The notes under the pieces were generated by a model. The model was given only the letters and a program-made list of their open reading frames with translations. It did not search any database and had not been told where the DNA came from. Below, one piece after another: positions 18,321 to 26,666 of a DNA stretch of 64,000 bases (positions are counted from its first letter, which is position 1; every line of letters begins with the position of its first letter). The position numbers and the translations under genes are program-made. Source of the DNA: Clostridium tertium (GTDB lineage: Bacteria > Bacillota > Clostridia > Clostridiales > Clostridiaceae); the NCBI RefSeq assembly GCF_017873245.1, contig NZ_JAGGJY010000001.1, positions 558,001 through 622,000 of the forward strand, in the 5' to 3' direction.

Positions 18321-18359
18321 CTCTTATTCATGTTAGAAATGGGTAAGAGTTTTTTATTT
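18321..18359 (+). terminator. Terminator downstream of the HAD remnant
   Basis: CTCTTATTCAT (18321-18331) pairs with ATGGGTAAGAG (18339-18349), using two G-U pairs, followed by TTTTTTATTT. Confidence 0.65.
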
Positions 18360-18444
18360 ATAAAATCCAAGTAATATAAAAAGTAAATTATAATGTGAGA
18401 AATAGGAATAATTGATAGATATATAATGATTTAGAGATATGAAT

Positions 18445-18559
18445 CTATTGACATAAAAAATAAAAGTGATACAATGAAGTTTGACATCATTTTGTTTATT
18501 TAGTGTAAAATATATTTACTCAATTATATTTTACACCTTCTAAAGTTTAATGTCAATAG
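18445..18559 (+). promoter_or_regulatory. Promoter and structured leader of helD
   Basis: TTGACA (18448-18453) and TACAAT (18470-18475), 16 bases apart, form the promoter. The expected transcript begins near 18482 with TTGACAT (18481-18487), which can pair with ATGTCAA (18550-18556), enclosing a perfect 12-bp hairpin: GTGTAAAATATA (18503-18514) with TATATTTTACAC (18525-18536). At the DNA level CTATTGACAT (18445-18454) is also exactly complementary to ATGTCAATAG (18550-18559). No T-run follows, so this is not a plain terminator. Confidence 0.6.
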
Positions 18560-18607
18560 AATTTATAAATTATTTTTATAAATTTATATTAGGGAGAGTG
18601 AAAGGTT

Positions 18608-20851
18608 ATGAATAGTAGCAACTATGAGTGGAATCTTGAAAATGAATGGTTACAGGATGTATTTAAAGAGGTCAAGAAACAATTTGATGAAAAGCATAAT
18701 TTCAAAGAAAGATTTAGGAAGGAAGCAATTGAAACGCAAAAGCAGCTATGGGAAGATGTAGGATCTGTTTCAGTGACCAATGGACTAGATCAAATTGTAG
18801 ATTTTATGGAATTTATAAATACTATGAAAATTCAAAAAAGAAGACACGAGTTTACAAGAAAGCTTGAAGAAAAATATGAAAAAATGCTTTTATCTCCTTA
18901 TTTTGCAAGAATAGATTTTACTGAAGAAGGAAAAGACTTACCTGAAAAATATTATATAGGAATTTCCAATTTAATTAATGATGATTTCGATTTTTTAGTA
19001 TATGACTGGAGAGCTCCAATATCTAGCATGTTTTATGATTATGAAGTTGGAAAAGCTGGGTATAAATGTCCTAAAGGCGTAATTAATGGTGATCTTACGC
19101 TAAAAAGACAATACAAGGTTAATGATGGTAAACTTGAGTATATGTTTGATAGTAATCTTAAAATAGATGATGAAATATTGCAGGATATTTTAGCTAAGAG
19201 TAGCGATAGTAAGATGAAAGTAATAGTAACAACTATTCAAAGAGAACAAAATAAAATAATACGTAATGAATTATATAAAAATTTAATTGTACAGGGCCCT
19301 GCAGGAAGTGGAAAAACTTCTGTTGCTCTTCATAGAATTGCCTATTTATTATATAGGCATAGGGAAAAAATAGGACCTCAAAATATATTAATATTTTCTC
19401 CAAATAATATTTTCAATGACTATATTTCAGATGTGTTACCACAGCTTGGTGAAGATAATATGTGCCAAACTACATTTAAAGAGTATATGCATAAAGCTTT
19501 AGATAATGAAATTATTAAAGAAGAATATTGTGAGATGATGGAATATATACTTTCTTCTAAGAATGAAGATAGTTATAAGGAGAGAATTAAGAGTATTAAA
19601 TTTAAATCTTCAAAACAATTTTTAAATATATTAAAAGAATACGTAATATATTTAGAGAAAAAGAATAGAGATTTTAAGGATATAATTTTTAAAGGGAATT
19701 TAATAATATCATCTAAAGAAATACAAGAGTTGTATTTTAAGGATTATGGTCACCTTCCATTAAAGAGAAGACTTGAAAAGTTAAGAAAGAGAATTTTATA
19801 TCTTTTAGAAACTTATGAGAAAAATAGAGTAGGGGAAGTGGCTGAAGATATTAAGAATTATAGTAGCCAGAATGATGAAACAGAGATTCTTAAACAAAGT
19901 AAATCAGTTGTGAAAAATGAAATAAAGAGTATATGCTCTGAAATCTATAAGATGACAGATTTTAATATAATTGATATTTATAAAGAGTTGTTTGAGAATT
20001 TAGAGAGATTTTCAACTTTAATAATAAGTGAATATGATGATGAATACATTAATGAAGTTAAATTTTATACACTAGAAATGATAAAATCTAAAAAGTTTAA
20101 TTATGAAGATCAGCATGCTCTTTTATATTTAAAAGGATCATTAGGAGATATTTTGAAAATTTCAGAAATTAAATACGTTATTATTGATGAAGCACAAGAT
20201 TATACACCATTACAATATGAAATATTATACAAGCTTTTTAATAATGCAAGTATTACTATACTAGGGGATTTAAATCAATCTATAAATCCATTTATGAATC
20301 TTGGAAGTTATACAAATATATTAGATATATTTCCAAAAGATGAAACTTGTATAATTAATTTGACAAAAAGTTATAGATCTACAATAGAGATTACTGAGTT
20401 TTCTAAAAAGCTTTTAAGTAACAATGTTAATTATGAATGTGTAGCACGAAGAGGAGATAAACCAATTGTTCTTGGCTTTTCTGATGAAAATAATATAAAT
20501 GAACAATTACTTAAAGATATAAAAACTTATAAAGAAAAAGGATATAAATCTATTGGAATTATAACAAAAACTATAAAAGAAGCACAGGATGTTCACAATT
20601 TTCTTAAAGATAAAGTAAATGTGAATGCGCTACTAAATGATGAGGACGAGTATGTAAATGACACATTAGTAATTCCAGCATTTCTTGCTAAAGGGTTAGA
20701 ATTTGACGTAGTTCTTATATATAATGCAGGAGATGAAAATTACGATTGTGAAGAGGAAAGATTGCTACTTTATACAGCTTTCACTAGGGCACTTCATATC
20801 TTACGAATATATTATTTAGGTGAATGCACAAAATTGCTTAAAGAAAAATAA
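18608..20851 (+). CDS. helD: HelD, RNA polymerase-recycling UvrD-like ATPase
   Basis: A 747-residue SF1 helicase-like protein. HelD binds core RNA polymerase, clears it from DNA using ATP, and in some bacteria protects against rifamycins. The N-terminal arm (about 1-110) is a charged coiled coil. The Walker A motif GPAGSGKTSVALHR is near residue 230, Walker B is VIIDEAQDYTPLQYEIL near 525, and later helicase motifs are ILGDLNQSI, LTKSYRST, and LLYTAFTRALH near the C-terminus. Length matches Firmicute HelD. AGGGAG precedes the ATG. Its structured leader suggests regulated expression. Confidence 0.92.
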   Translation: MNSSNYEWNLENEWLQDVFKEVKKQFDEKHNFKERFRKEAIETQKQLWEDVGSVSVTNGLDQIVDFMEFINTMKIQKRRHEFTRKLEEKYEKMLLSPYFARIDFTEEGKDLPEKYYIGISNLINDDFDFLVYDWRAPISSMFYDYEVGKAGYKCPKGVINGDLTLKRQYKVNDGKLEYMFDSNLKIDDEILQDILAKSSDSKMKVIVTTIQREQNKIIRNELYKNLIVQGPAGSGKTSVALHRIAYLLYRHREKIGPQNILIFSPNNIFNDYISDVLPQLGEDNMCQTTFKEYMHKALDNEIIKEEYCEMMEYILSSKNEDSYKERIKSIKFKSSKQFLNILKEYVIYLEKKNRDFKDIIFKGNLIISSKEIQELYFKDYGHLPLKRRLEKLRKRILYLLETYEKNRVGEVAEDIKNYSSQNDETEILKQSKSVVKNEIKSICSEIYKMTDFNIIDIYKELFENLERFSTLIISEYDDEYINEVKFYTLEMIKSKKFNYEDQHALLYLKGSLGDILKISEIKYVIIDEAQDYTPLQYEILYKLFNNASITILGDLNQSINPFMNLGSYTNILDIFPKDETCIINLTKSYRSTIEITEFSKKLLSNNVNYECVARRGDKPIVLGFSDENNINEQLLKDIKTYKEKGYKSIGIITKTIKEAQDVHNFLKDKVNVNALLNDEDEYVNDTLVIPAFLAKGLEFDVVLIYNAGDENYDCEEERLLLYTAFTRALHILRIYYLGECTKLLKEK

Positions 20852-20872
20852 TAAATAAATTAAATATTTATA

Positions 20873-21082
20873 GGGGCTGTCTCAAAATAGCCAGTCCTAG
20901 ATTTTCATTTTAATTTAATTTGCGATGGTAAATATTTTGAGCAGAATAATAAAATAGTTATATCTGTATAGGTTCATCATGCATTTTGTGATGGTTACCA
21001 TATCAGCAGATTTATTAATGAAGTACAAGAATTAGTATTAAACTGTAAAACATTGTTAGATATAAACGAGAATACCAAATAG
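20873..21082 (+). pseudogene. C-terminal remnant of a chloramphenicol acetyltransferase, next to an IS-like end
   Basis: From about 20930 the frame reads GKYFEQNNKIVISV, then TAG, then VHHAFCDGYHISRFINEVQE (20972-21031) to a stop at 21080-21082. This is the end of a type A CAT, including the catalytic histidine motif HHAxxDG. The TAG replaces the usual Gln (CAG) just before VHHA. Everything upstream of about 20890 is missing and is replaced by GGGGCTGTCTCAAAATAG (20873-20890), resembling an IS1182 terminal repeat. The remnant cannot confer resistance. Confidence 0.78.
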
Positions 21083-21116
21083 TTATACTTAAATTGTATA
21101 TATTATAAATTGAAAC

Positions 21117-21143
21117 AAGGGAAGTCATATGACTTCCCTTAGA
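21117..21143. terminator. Perfect palindrome between convergent units
   Basis: AAGGGAAGTCAT (21117-21128) and ATGACTTCCCTT (21129-21140) are exactly complementary. It may terminate transcription arriving from either side, although the T-tract is short. Confidence 0.5.
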
Positions 21144-21326
21144 TATTATTATATTAAGTACATAATTATAAAATGAAGACTAGCTTTTAAAAATATAATT
21201 GAATTACTCTTTTATTTTTTTGTAAGTTAGTTAATTTATTAAATTTACTAAAAATTTTCATGAAGAATCATTTTATGAATATTATACAATAATTTATTAA
21301 GTTTACTTTTTAAGTCTATTTATAAT

Positions 21327-22178
21327 TTAAATATTTATCCCCTTAATATATTTACTTAGTGTATGCGCAATCCCATCTTCTTCATTAGATAAAGTAATTT
21401 CATCTGCTATAGCCTTTAAATCGTCTACAGCATTAGCCATAGCAACTCCTATGCCAGCATAGTTAACCATGGAAGCATCGTTATGACCATCTCCAAAAGC
21501 AATCATTTCCTCTTTTTTATATCCCCTAGGAATTAGGACAGAATCTAAGGCCTTAGCCTTATCAATTCCTTTAGCAGTAAATTCAAAGTAGAAATCTGCT
21601 GTGAACATGCAGCTTAAAGTATCCTTAAAAGGTTCCATCATCTCTTTGTAATGAGATTTCAGATATTCAGGTTCTCCTGCAGTTAAAATTTTATTCAATG
21701 GATAATTAGCAAAAGCAGCTAAATCATCTTTTTCACAAAGCTTAAATTTACCACCGCGAGCTTCATATTGAATTATGTTAAAAGGGGACCCTTTATAGTT
21801 TATTTCATTGTTGAAAACATCATTAACATACATATAATCATCTTTATCAATCATAGGTTTAACATCAAATTTCTTCATATGTTCAAGAACAGCTTGTCCT
21901 TCTTCTATACTCATGGTTTCATTAAATAAAACTTCATTAGTTTCACAATCTATAACCTTAGATCCGTTAAAAGCAACTAAAAGTCCATTATGTTCATTCA
22001 TTTTTAATTCTTTAGCAAGATCTAGCAATCCAGATGTAGGTCTCCCTGATGCTAAAACCAATATAGCTCCTTCTTCCTGTGCTTTAATTAGAGCATTTTT
22101 AGTTTTTTCAGTTACTACTTTTTTACTATTAGTTAATGTACCATCTACATCCATAATAATTACTTTTATATTACTCAT
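21327..22178 (-). CDS. Cof-type HAD-IIB sugar phosphatase
   Basis: A 283-residue cytoplasmic phosphatase of the YidA/Cof group. Motif I is IIMDVDGTLTNS with the nucleophile D10 and the acid/base D12; motif II is LVLASGRPT; the C2B cap occupies roughly residues 85-195; motif III/IV is GIDKAKAL with FGDGHNDASMV. These enzymes dephosphorylate sugar phosphates or flavin-type cofactors; the substrate is not predictable. AGGAAAG lies before the ATG on the minus strand. It stands alone, transcribed toward the CAT remnant. Confidence 0.9.
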   Translation of the reverse strand: MSNIKVIIMDVDGTLTNSKKVVTEKTKNALIKAQEEGAILVLASGRPTSGLLDLAKELKMNEHNGLLVAFNGSKVIDCETNEVLFNETMSIEEGQAVLEHMKKFDVKPMIDKDDYMYVNDVFNNEINYKGSPFNIIQYEARGGKFKLCEKDDLAAFANYPLNKILTAGEPEYLKSHYKEMMEPFKDTLSCMFTADFYFEFTAKGIDKAKALDSVLIPRGYKKEEMIAFGDGHNDASMVNYAGIGVAMANAVDDLKAIADEITLSNEEDGIAHTLSKYIKGINI

Positions 22179-22550
22179 TTATCTTTCCTCCATAGTTCTT
22201 TTTATTTAATTATACTAATATTAATCTCATAAGTGAATTGATTAATTAAATAATGAGTAATTTATATCGAAAATAATTTGATTAATAAATAATGAATGAA
22301 ATTATTTTGTTATACGAGCTTCATAAAAAGGATTAGGGTATCAAATAATCTTATAATTCAAATAAAGCTTAATAAATATGATAGTCTAGTTGATTAGTTA
22401 AATGGAGAAGTTGTAGTAATTAAAAAATACCTAATAATCTATATTTTTAATGAATATTAATGTAAAGATATTAATTAGAAAGTTTGTGAAATTGTATATT
22501 TGACATAAATATAAATATTACTATATCTATAAATTTAATAGATGTGAGGG
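22179..22550. other. Intergenic stretch between divergent genes
   Basis: About 370 AT-rich bases with no open frame that I recognise and no structured RNA motif. The promoters of the HAD phosphatase (minus) and the DUF2087 pseudogene (plus) should be here. Confidence 0.4.
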
Positions 22551-23170
22551 AAAAAGAAAGAGATTATTCGTAATGAAACCATAGAAGATTTTAAAAGAGG
22601 GTATCTATGGGATAACAAAAAAGGTGAGTTTATATGCTTAATATGTGGAAAGAATATTGGAATAAATACTGATATTATAAATGATCATATGCTAACTCAT
22701 GGATCTCCAGTAGAAAGATTATTAATGTTAGATAAAAAGCATACAGGATTAACTGAAATTAAAAAAGAGTTACTTGATATGTTATCTAGCAAATGTAGTG
22801 ATAAAGAAATAGCAAGTAATCTTGCTTGTACAGACTCTACAGTAAGGAATATTAGATTTTCTTTAAGGGAAAGAGCAAGGCAAGCGAGAGCATTTTTGGC
22901 TATTATGGAGTTAGTGGATGAAGGCGCATCAAATTCGGTAAATCATAAAATTAGATATTTTCTTATTAAGAAGAAAAAAGAAAAGTCTTACTGCCTAGAT
23001 TTGCTAATTTATTTGAGCCAAATAGGTTATATACAAAAAATGAAGTTAAAGCAATAATCAATAAAGTTTATGATAACGATGCATTAATAAGACGATATTT
23101 GTGGACTATGGTTATTTGAAGAGAGATAAATATGGAGAAAAGTATTGTAAGGTAGAAGGAGAAATCACTA
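22551..23170 (+). pseudogene. Frameshifted DUF2087-type HTH regulator
   Basis: Frame 0 from 22551 encodes EIIRNETIEDFKRGYLWDN, a Cys2 pair in FICLICGKN with a following H-x3-H, and an HTH (SDKEIASNLACTDSTVRNIR). It has no normal start; a TGA precedes at 22545. Near 22985 the homology jumps frame to LLPRFANLFEPNRLYTKNEV and IINKVYDNDALIRRYL, the DUF2087 domain, and near 23100 it jumps again to VDYGYLKRDKYGEKYCKVE. Family members have these parts in one protein of about 200-250 residues. Two frameshifts make a functional product unlikely. Confidence 0.7.
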
Positions 23171-23523
23171 TGGAAAATATGAAAAGAAAAGAACTTATAA
23201 ATAATTATAAACAGCAAGAAGTAGAAATGGGAATAATTCAAATATATAATACAGTTAATGGTTACTCTTTTATAGATATATGCTTAAATTTATATAAGCC
23301 GTTTGAGTCAATAAAGTTTAAGTTAAATTTGGGAAAAATAAGAATTAAGGGTTTACAAGAAGATTGGGATAACTATGGAGAAAGTGCATTTGAATTTAAA
23401 GTTGTAGAAAAGCTTAAGAAAAAGGAAGGTTCTACAGAAAAAGAAACTCTTTATGACTTAAAAGAACTTCTAAATATTTGGATTGATAGTCAAGGGGATA
23501 ATTTGAAATTATATAAAAAGTAA
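23170..23523 (+). CDS. GIY-YIG nuclease-like protein, possibly degenerate
   Basis: A 117-residue protein resembling the small GIY-YIG proteins that often follow DUF2087 regulators in Clostridia (MKRKELINNYKQ opening, LQEDWDNYGESAFEFKVVEKL middle, a C-terminal LYDLKELLNIWIDS helix). The signature tripeptides are poor: GIIQIYN stands where GIY-KI-N is expected and the YIG region reads SFIDI, so nuclease activity is doubtful. AAGGAG at 23156-23161 fits ATG 23170; the open frame reaches 23101 only because the tail of the preceding pseudogene is in phase. Confidence 0.6.
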   Translation: MENMKRKELINNYKQQEVEMGIIQIYNTVNGYSFIDICLNLYKPFESIKFKLNLGKIRIKGLQEDWDNYGESAFEFKVVEKLKKKEGSTEKETLYDLKELLNIWIDSQGDNLKLYKK

Positions 23524-23549
23524 AAATATTTTTAATTATTTAACATGCA

Positions 23550-23595
23550 ACCTATAAACACTCCAATATAACACCAGACTTTATATAGGTGTTAT
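23550..23595 (+). promoter_or_regulatory. Leader hairpin of the merR gene with an alternative pairing
   Basis: ATAACACC (23568-23575) pairs with GGTGTTAT (23588-23595). An upstream ACCTATA (23550-23556) can pair instead with TATAGGT (23584-23590), which would break the first hairpin. The two structures are mutually exclusive, an attenuator-like layout in the leader of the regulator gene. A similar hairpin follows the gene at 24383-24406. Confidence 0.45.
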
Positions 23596-23619
23596 TATAA
23601 AAATGGAGGTGAAAATGAT

Positions 23620-24384
23620 ATGGAAAATACGTACAAAACATCAGAAGTAGCTAAAATAATAGGAATTCATCCTAATACGGTACGGTTATATGAAGACCTT
23701 GAATTAATTCCCAAAGCTAATAGACTATCCAATGGATACAGAATATTTAATGACTATCACATTGAACAATTTAATCTTGCAAGAACAGCTTTAAAAGTTG
23801 AAGTATTACAAAATGGACTTAGGAAAAAAATAATTAATATCATTAAGTTATCTGCCAAAGGCGAATTTGAAGAAGCAATAATATGTACAAATGATTATAT
23901 TAATCAAGTAAAAAATGAACGAAGGAACGCAGAAGAAGCCATTGAAATTTCTAAACAACTTTTGTTAGGAATAAAAAATAACGAAAGTGATATGTTTCTT
24001 ACTAGAAAACAGACAGCAGAATATCTAAATATTACAATAGATACATTAAGAAATTGGGAGATGAATGGGCTACTTTCTATTAAAAGAAAAGAAAATGGAT
24101 ATCGAGTTTATACAAGTAGTGATATTAAAAAATTAAAAATAATACGAACATTACGTTGTGCAAATTATTCACTTGCATCAATTTTACGTATGATTAATGC
24201 TATATCAAATAGTAGTAAAGTTGATATAAAAGAAGTGATTAATACACCAGATAATAATGAAGATATTGTTACAGCATGTGATAAACTTCTTACTTCATTG
24301 AATAATGCAGAGAAAAATGCAAATGTTATATTAAAACAATTGAGATTTATGAATAATAGATTTAATGCAAACTCTCCATTTTAA
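23620..24384 (+). CDS. MerR family regulator with two HTH domains
   Basis: A 254-residue protein containing two MerR-type DNA-binding domains. The first is at residues 5-75 (TSEVAKIIGIHPNTVRLYED, SNGYRIFNDYHIEQ), the second at about 120-190 (LTRKQTAEYLNITIDTLRNW, ENGYRVYTSSDIKKL). Between them is a helical linker. Clostridial regulators of this form usually sit in front of ABC-type drug exporters, and the next gene indeed begins as an ABC ATPase but is cut off after 29 residues. GGAGGTG precedes the ATG. Its target operon therefore appears to have been lost. Confidence 0.88.
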   Translation: MENTYKTSEVAKIIGIHPNTVRLYEDLELIPKANRLSNGYRIFNDYHIEQFNLARTALKVEVLQNGLRKKIINIIKLSAKGEFEEAIICTNDYINQVKNERRNAEEAIEISKQLLLGIKNNESDMFLTRKQTAEYLNITIDTLRNWEMNGLLSIKRKENGYRVYTSSDIKKLKIIRTLRCANYSLASILRMINAISNSSKVDIKEVINTPDNNEDIVTACDKLLTSLNNAEKNANVILKQLRFMNNRFNANSPF

Positions 24385-24414
24385 CACCAGGCTTTATTCT
24401 GGTGTTATTCTTTT
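24383..24414 (+). terminator. Hairpin after the merR gene
   Basis: AACACCAG (24383-24390) pairs with CTGGTGTT (24399-24406), followed by ATTCTTTTAT. It overlaps the merR stop codon and is a close copy of the hairpin in front of the gene. Confidence 0.65.
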
Positions 24415-24437
24415 ATATGAAAAAGGAGGGAATTCAT

Positions 24438-24527
24438 ATGGAAGCAATTAAAATCAATAATCTTTGTAAATCTTATGGAAAATTTCAAGCTGTAAAAAAT
24501 ATAAGTTTTAGTGTTAACAAAGGATAG
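24438..24527 (+). pseudogene. N-terminal stub of an ABC transporter ATPase
   Basis: An intact ribosome-binding site (AAGGAGGG) and ATG start 29 codons, MEAIKINNLCKSYGKFQAVK and NISFSVNKG, the usual start of an ABC exporter ATPase just short of its Walker A motif. A TAG then ends it, and the sequence continues as a different gene. It is the remnant of the exporter once controlled by the MerR regulator. Confidence 0.75.
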
Positions 24528-24739
24528 GCAAAAAATATAACAAGTCAGCAGCTCAAGTTATTATTAGATGGTTATTACAAAAGGGAATTGTGGTATTCCC
24601 TAAATCAGTGCATGAAGCTAGAATAAAAGAAAACGCAAATGTATTTGATTTTGAATTAACAAATGAAGATATGAAATTAATAGATGGAATGAATAGAAAT
24701 TTAAGAACTGGTGCTGATCCTGATAATTTTGACTTTTAA
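24524..24739 (+). pseudogene. C-terminal fragment of an aldo/keto reductase
   Basis: In another frame from 24524 the sequence reads [40 protein letters not shown] and [17 protein letters not shown] to a TAA at 24737. This is the conserved C-terminal third of NADPH-dependent aldo/keto reductases, with the cofactor-binding PKS segment. No start is available. It abuts the ABC stub without a gap, marking a deletion junction. Confidence 0.8.
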
Positions 24740-24793
24740 TAAAAAAGTAAATTTTAATTTAGATACTTAATATAATAGAAATTTAAATAAGAA

Positions 24794-24832
24794 AAGGGTG
24801 TGAAATTATATAAATTTTACACTCTTTTTATA
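24794..24832 (+). terminator. Terminator after the aldo/keto reductase fragment
   Basis: AAGGGTGTGAAATT (24794-24807) pairs with AATTTTACACTCTT (24813-24826), with G-U pairs, followed by TTTATATTT. Confidence 0.7.
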
Positions 24833-24946
24833 TTTATCTTAGAATACAAAATTTAATATATTGGTTAAGATAATAAATAATAATATAATGAAGAATATAA
24901 TTATTGAAAGTTAATTAAGAATAAAAGTAATAAATAGTAATATATT

Positions 24947-24975
24947 TTGACAATCTTCTAAACTACTGATAAAGT
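24947..24975 (+). promoter_or_regulatory. Possible promoter of the DEAD-box gene
   Basis: TTGACA (24947-24952) and TAAAGT (24970-24975) are 17 bases apart; the -10 is a weak match. Confidence 0.4.
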
Positions 24976-25011
24976 TAAGAAGCATATAGTTTAATGAAAG
25001 AGGTATTAGTT

Positions 25012-26142
25012 ATGGAAAAGAGTTTTGAAAATCTAAAAATAAATGAAAAAATAATTAGTGGATTAAATGCTATGGGAATAAAGGAGCCTACTGAAATACA
25101 AGAAAAAATTATTCCATTAGCTCTAGAAAAAACAAATTTAATTGGGCAATCAGAGACAGGTACAGGAAAAACCCTAGCATATCTTTTACCTATAATTGAA
25201 AATATAGATATAAATAAAAAAGAAATGCAATGTATAATATTAGCGCCAACTCATGAATTAGCTATTCAAATAAATAATACTATAAATGAGTTGAAAAAAG
25301 CTTCAGGTCTAGAAATTACTTCTACACCTTTAATTGGAAGCGCAAATATTAAAAGACAAATAGAGAATTTAAAAGCAAAGCCTCATATTTTAGTAGGCTC
25401 TGCTGGAAGAATCTTAGAGTTAATAAAAAAGAAGAAAGTATCTGCTCACACAATAAAAAACATTGTAATTGATGAAGTAGATAAACTTTTAGATAAAAAT
25501 AATCTTCCTACTGTAAAAGACATAATAAAGGTTACACCAAAGTACACTCAAATTATGATGTTTTCAGCCACATTAAATGGTAAAACTTTAGATATAGCTA
25601 AAACTTTAGCAGAAGATATAAAAGTAGTTTCAGTTAAAGGTAATAAAGTTAATGAAAATATAAATCATAACTACATAAAAACTGATAGCAGAAAGAAAGT
25701 TGAAACTTTAAGAAAACTTTTAAATGCGTTAAAATCTCCAAAGGTTTTAGTATTTAATAATGATAGCTATACTACTAACACAGCTGTTGAATATTTATCA
25801 TTTAACAATGTTAAAGTTGCTGCTATTGGTGGAAATGGAAAGATGGAAGATAGAAAAAGAGCTTTAGAAAACTTTAGAAAAGGTAAAATCAATGTTTTAA
25901 TTGCTTCTGATATTGCAGCTAGAGGGTTAGATATAAAAGGAGTAACTCACGTTGTTAATTTTGATATTCCAGAAGATTCTAAGGATTATTTACATAGAGC
26001 AGGTAGAGTTGGAAGAGCAGGAGAAACTGGCGAAGTATTTTCTTTAGTAGATGATAAAGAAGAAAAAATAATTAAAATGCATGAAAAGAGCTTTAAGATA
26101 AATATTTCAGAAAGAGATCTTTATAGAGGTAACGTAGAATAA
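25012..26142 (+). CDS. DEAD-box-type RNA helicase with divergent motifs
   Basis: A 376-residue SF2 RNA helicase with two RecA-like domains and no C-terminal extension. The Q motif (FENLKINEKIISGL, PTEIQ) and motif I (SETGTGKT) are normal. Several others differ from the consensus: motif Ia is PTHELA rather than PTRELA, Ib is SAGR rather than TPGR, motif II is DEVD rather than DEAD, and motif VI is HRAGRVGRAG rather than HRIGRTGR. SAT (motif III) is intact. The set suggests a functional but distinct clostridial lineage, perhaps a cold- or ribosome-assembly helicase. ATG 24994 is in frame, but GAGGT at 25000-25004 favours ATG 25012. Confidence 0.87.
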   Translation: MEKSFENLKINEKIISGLNAMGIKEPTEIQEKIIPLALEKTNLIGQSETGTGKTLAYLLPIIENIDINKKEMQCIILAPTHELAIQINNTINELKKASGLEITSTPLIGSANIKRQIENLKAKPHILVGSAGRILELIKKKKVSAHTIKNIVIDEVDKLLDKNNLPTVKDIIKVTPKYTQIMMFSATLNGKTLDIAKTLAEDIKVVSVKGNKVNENINHNYIKTDSRKKVETLRKLLNALKSPKVLVFNNDSYTTNTAVEYLSFNNVKVAAIGGNGKMEDRKRALENFRKGKINVLIASDIAARGLDIKGVTHVVNFDIPEDSKDYLHRAGRVGRAGETGEVFSLVDDKEEKIIKMHEKSFKINISERDLYRGNVE

Positions 26143-26221
26143 TGAATTATTGCAATTTATTGTAAGTTATTTAATATATAAATAGTGACAATATTATGAT
26201 ATAATACGTCAAAATTTTATA

Positions 26222-26249
26222 TTGACTATTTATGTATATATGCTAGAAT
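26222..26249 (+). promoter_or_regulatory. Promoter of the add riboswitch transcript
   Basis: TTGACT (26222-26227) and TAGAAT (26244-26249) with a 16-base spacer lie 33 bases upstream of the aptamer. Confidence 0.6.
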
Positions 26250-26281
26250 TAATATTAATTTAAATAAGGATATATTAAATA

Positions 26282-26391
26282 TCTTCGTATAACCCTAATG
26301 ATATGGTTTAGGGGTCTCTACCAAGAACCAATAATTCTTGATTACGAGGAAATCATTTTATTTGTGATTTCTTCGTTTTCAGGAATTTTTT
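26282..26391 (+). promoter_or_regulatory. Adenine riboswitch with terminator, upstream of add
   Basis: The purine aptamer spans 26282-26350: P1 pairs CTTCGT (26283-26288) with ACGAGG (26344-26349), and the conserved core segments ATATGG and TCTACC flank the P2/P3 arms. The specificity base, in GATTACG (26340-26346), is T at 26342, the adenine-type residue rather than the guanine-type C. The expression platform is a terminator made of CGAGGAAATCA (26345-26355) and TGATTTCTTCG (26365-26375) with a T-rich tail. It shares CGAGG with P1, so adenine binding should block the terminator and turn the gene on, as in B. subtilis pbuE. It precedes adenosine deaminase. Confidence 0.92.
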
Positions 26392-26666
26392 TATACCTAA
26401 ATATATTTAAATTAATACTATATTCTTGATTTGCTCTAAAACATTTAGTTAATTTTAAGATATTGATTTAAGTATTAATATCTAATAATTGATATAAATA
26501 GATTTTTGAATTTAATTTCAATTATAACTAGGCCATTTACCAATAAAGATTCCAATCGTTTTTATAAAATACATATATAAAAGAAGGTAAAAAATTAAAG
26601 TAGTTTGTTTGCATATTGAGAAGATTATTTTTTACATATATAAGAATTTTAAGGAGGACTAATTTT

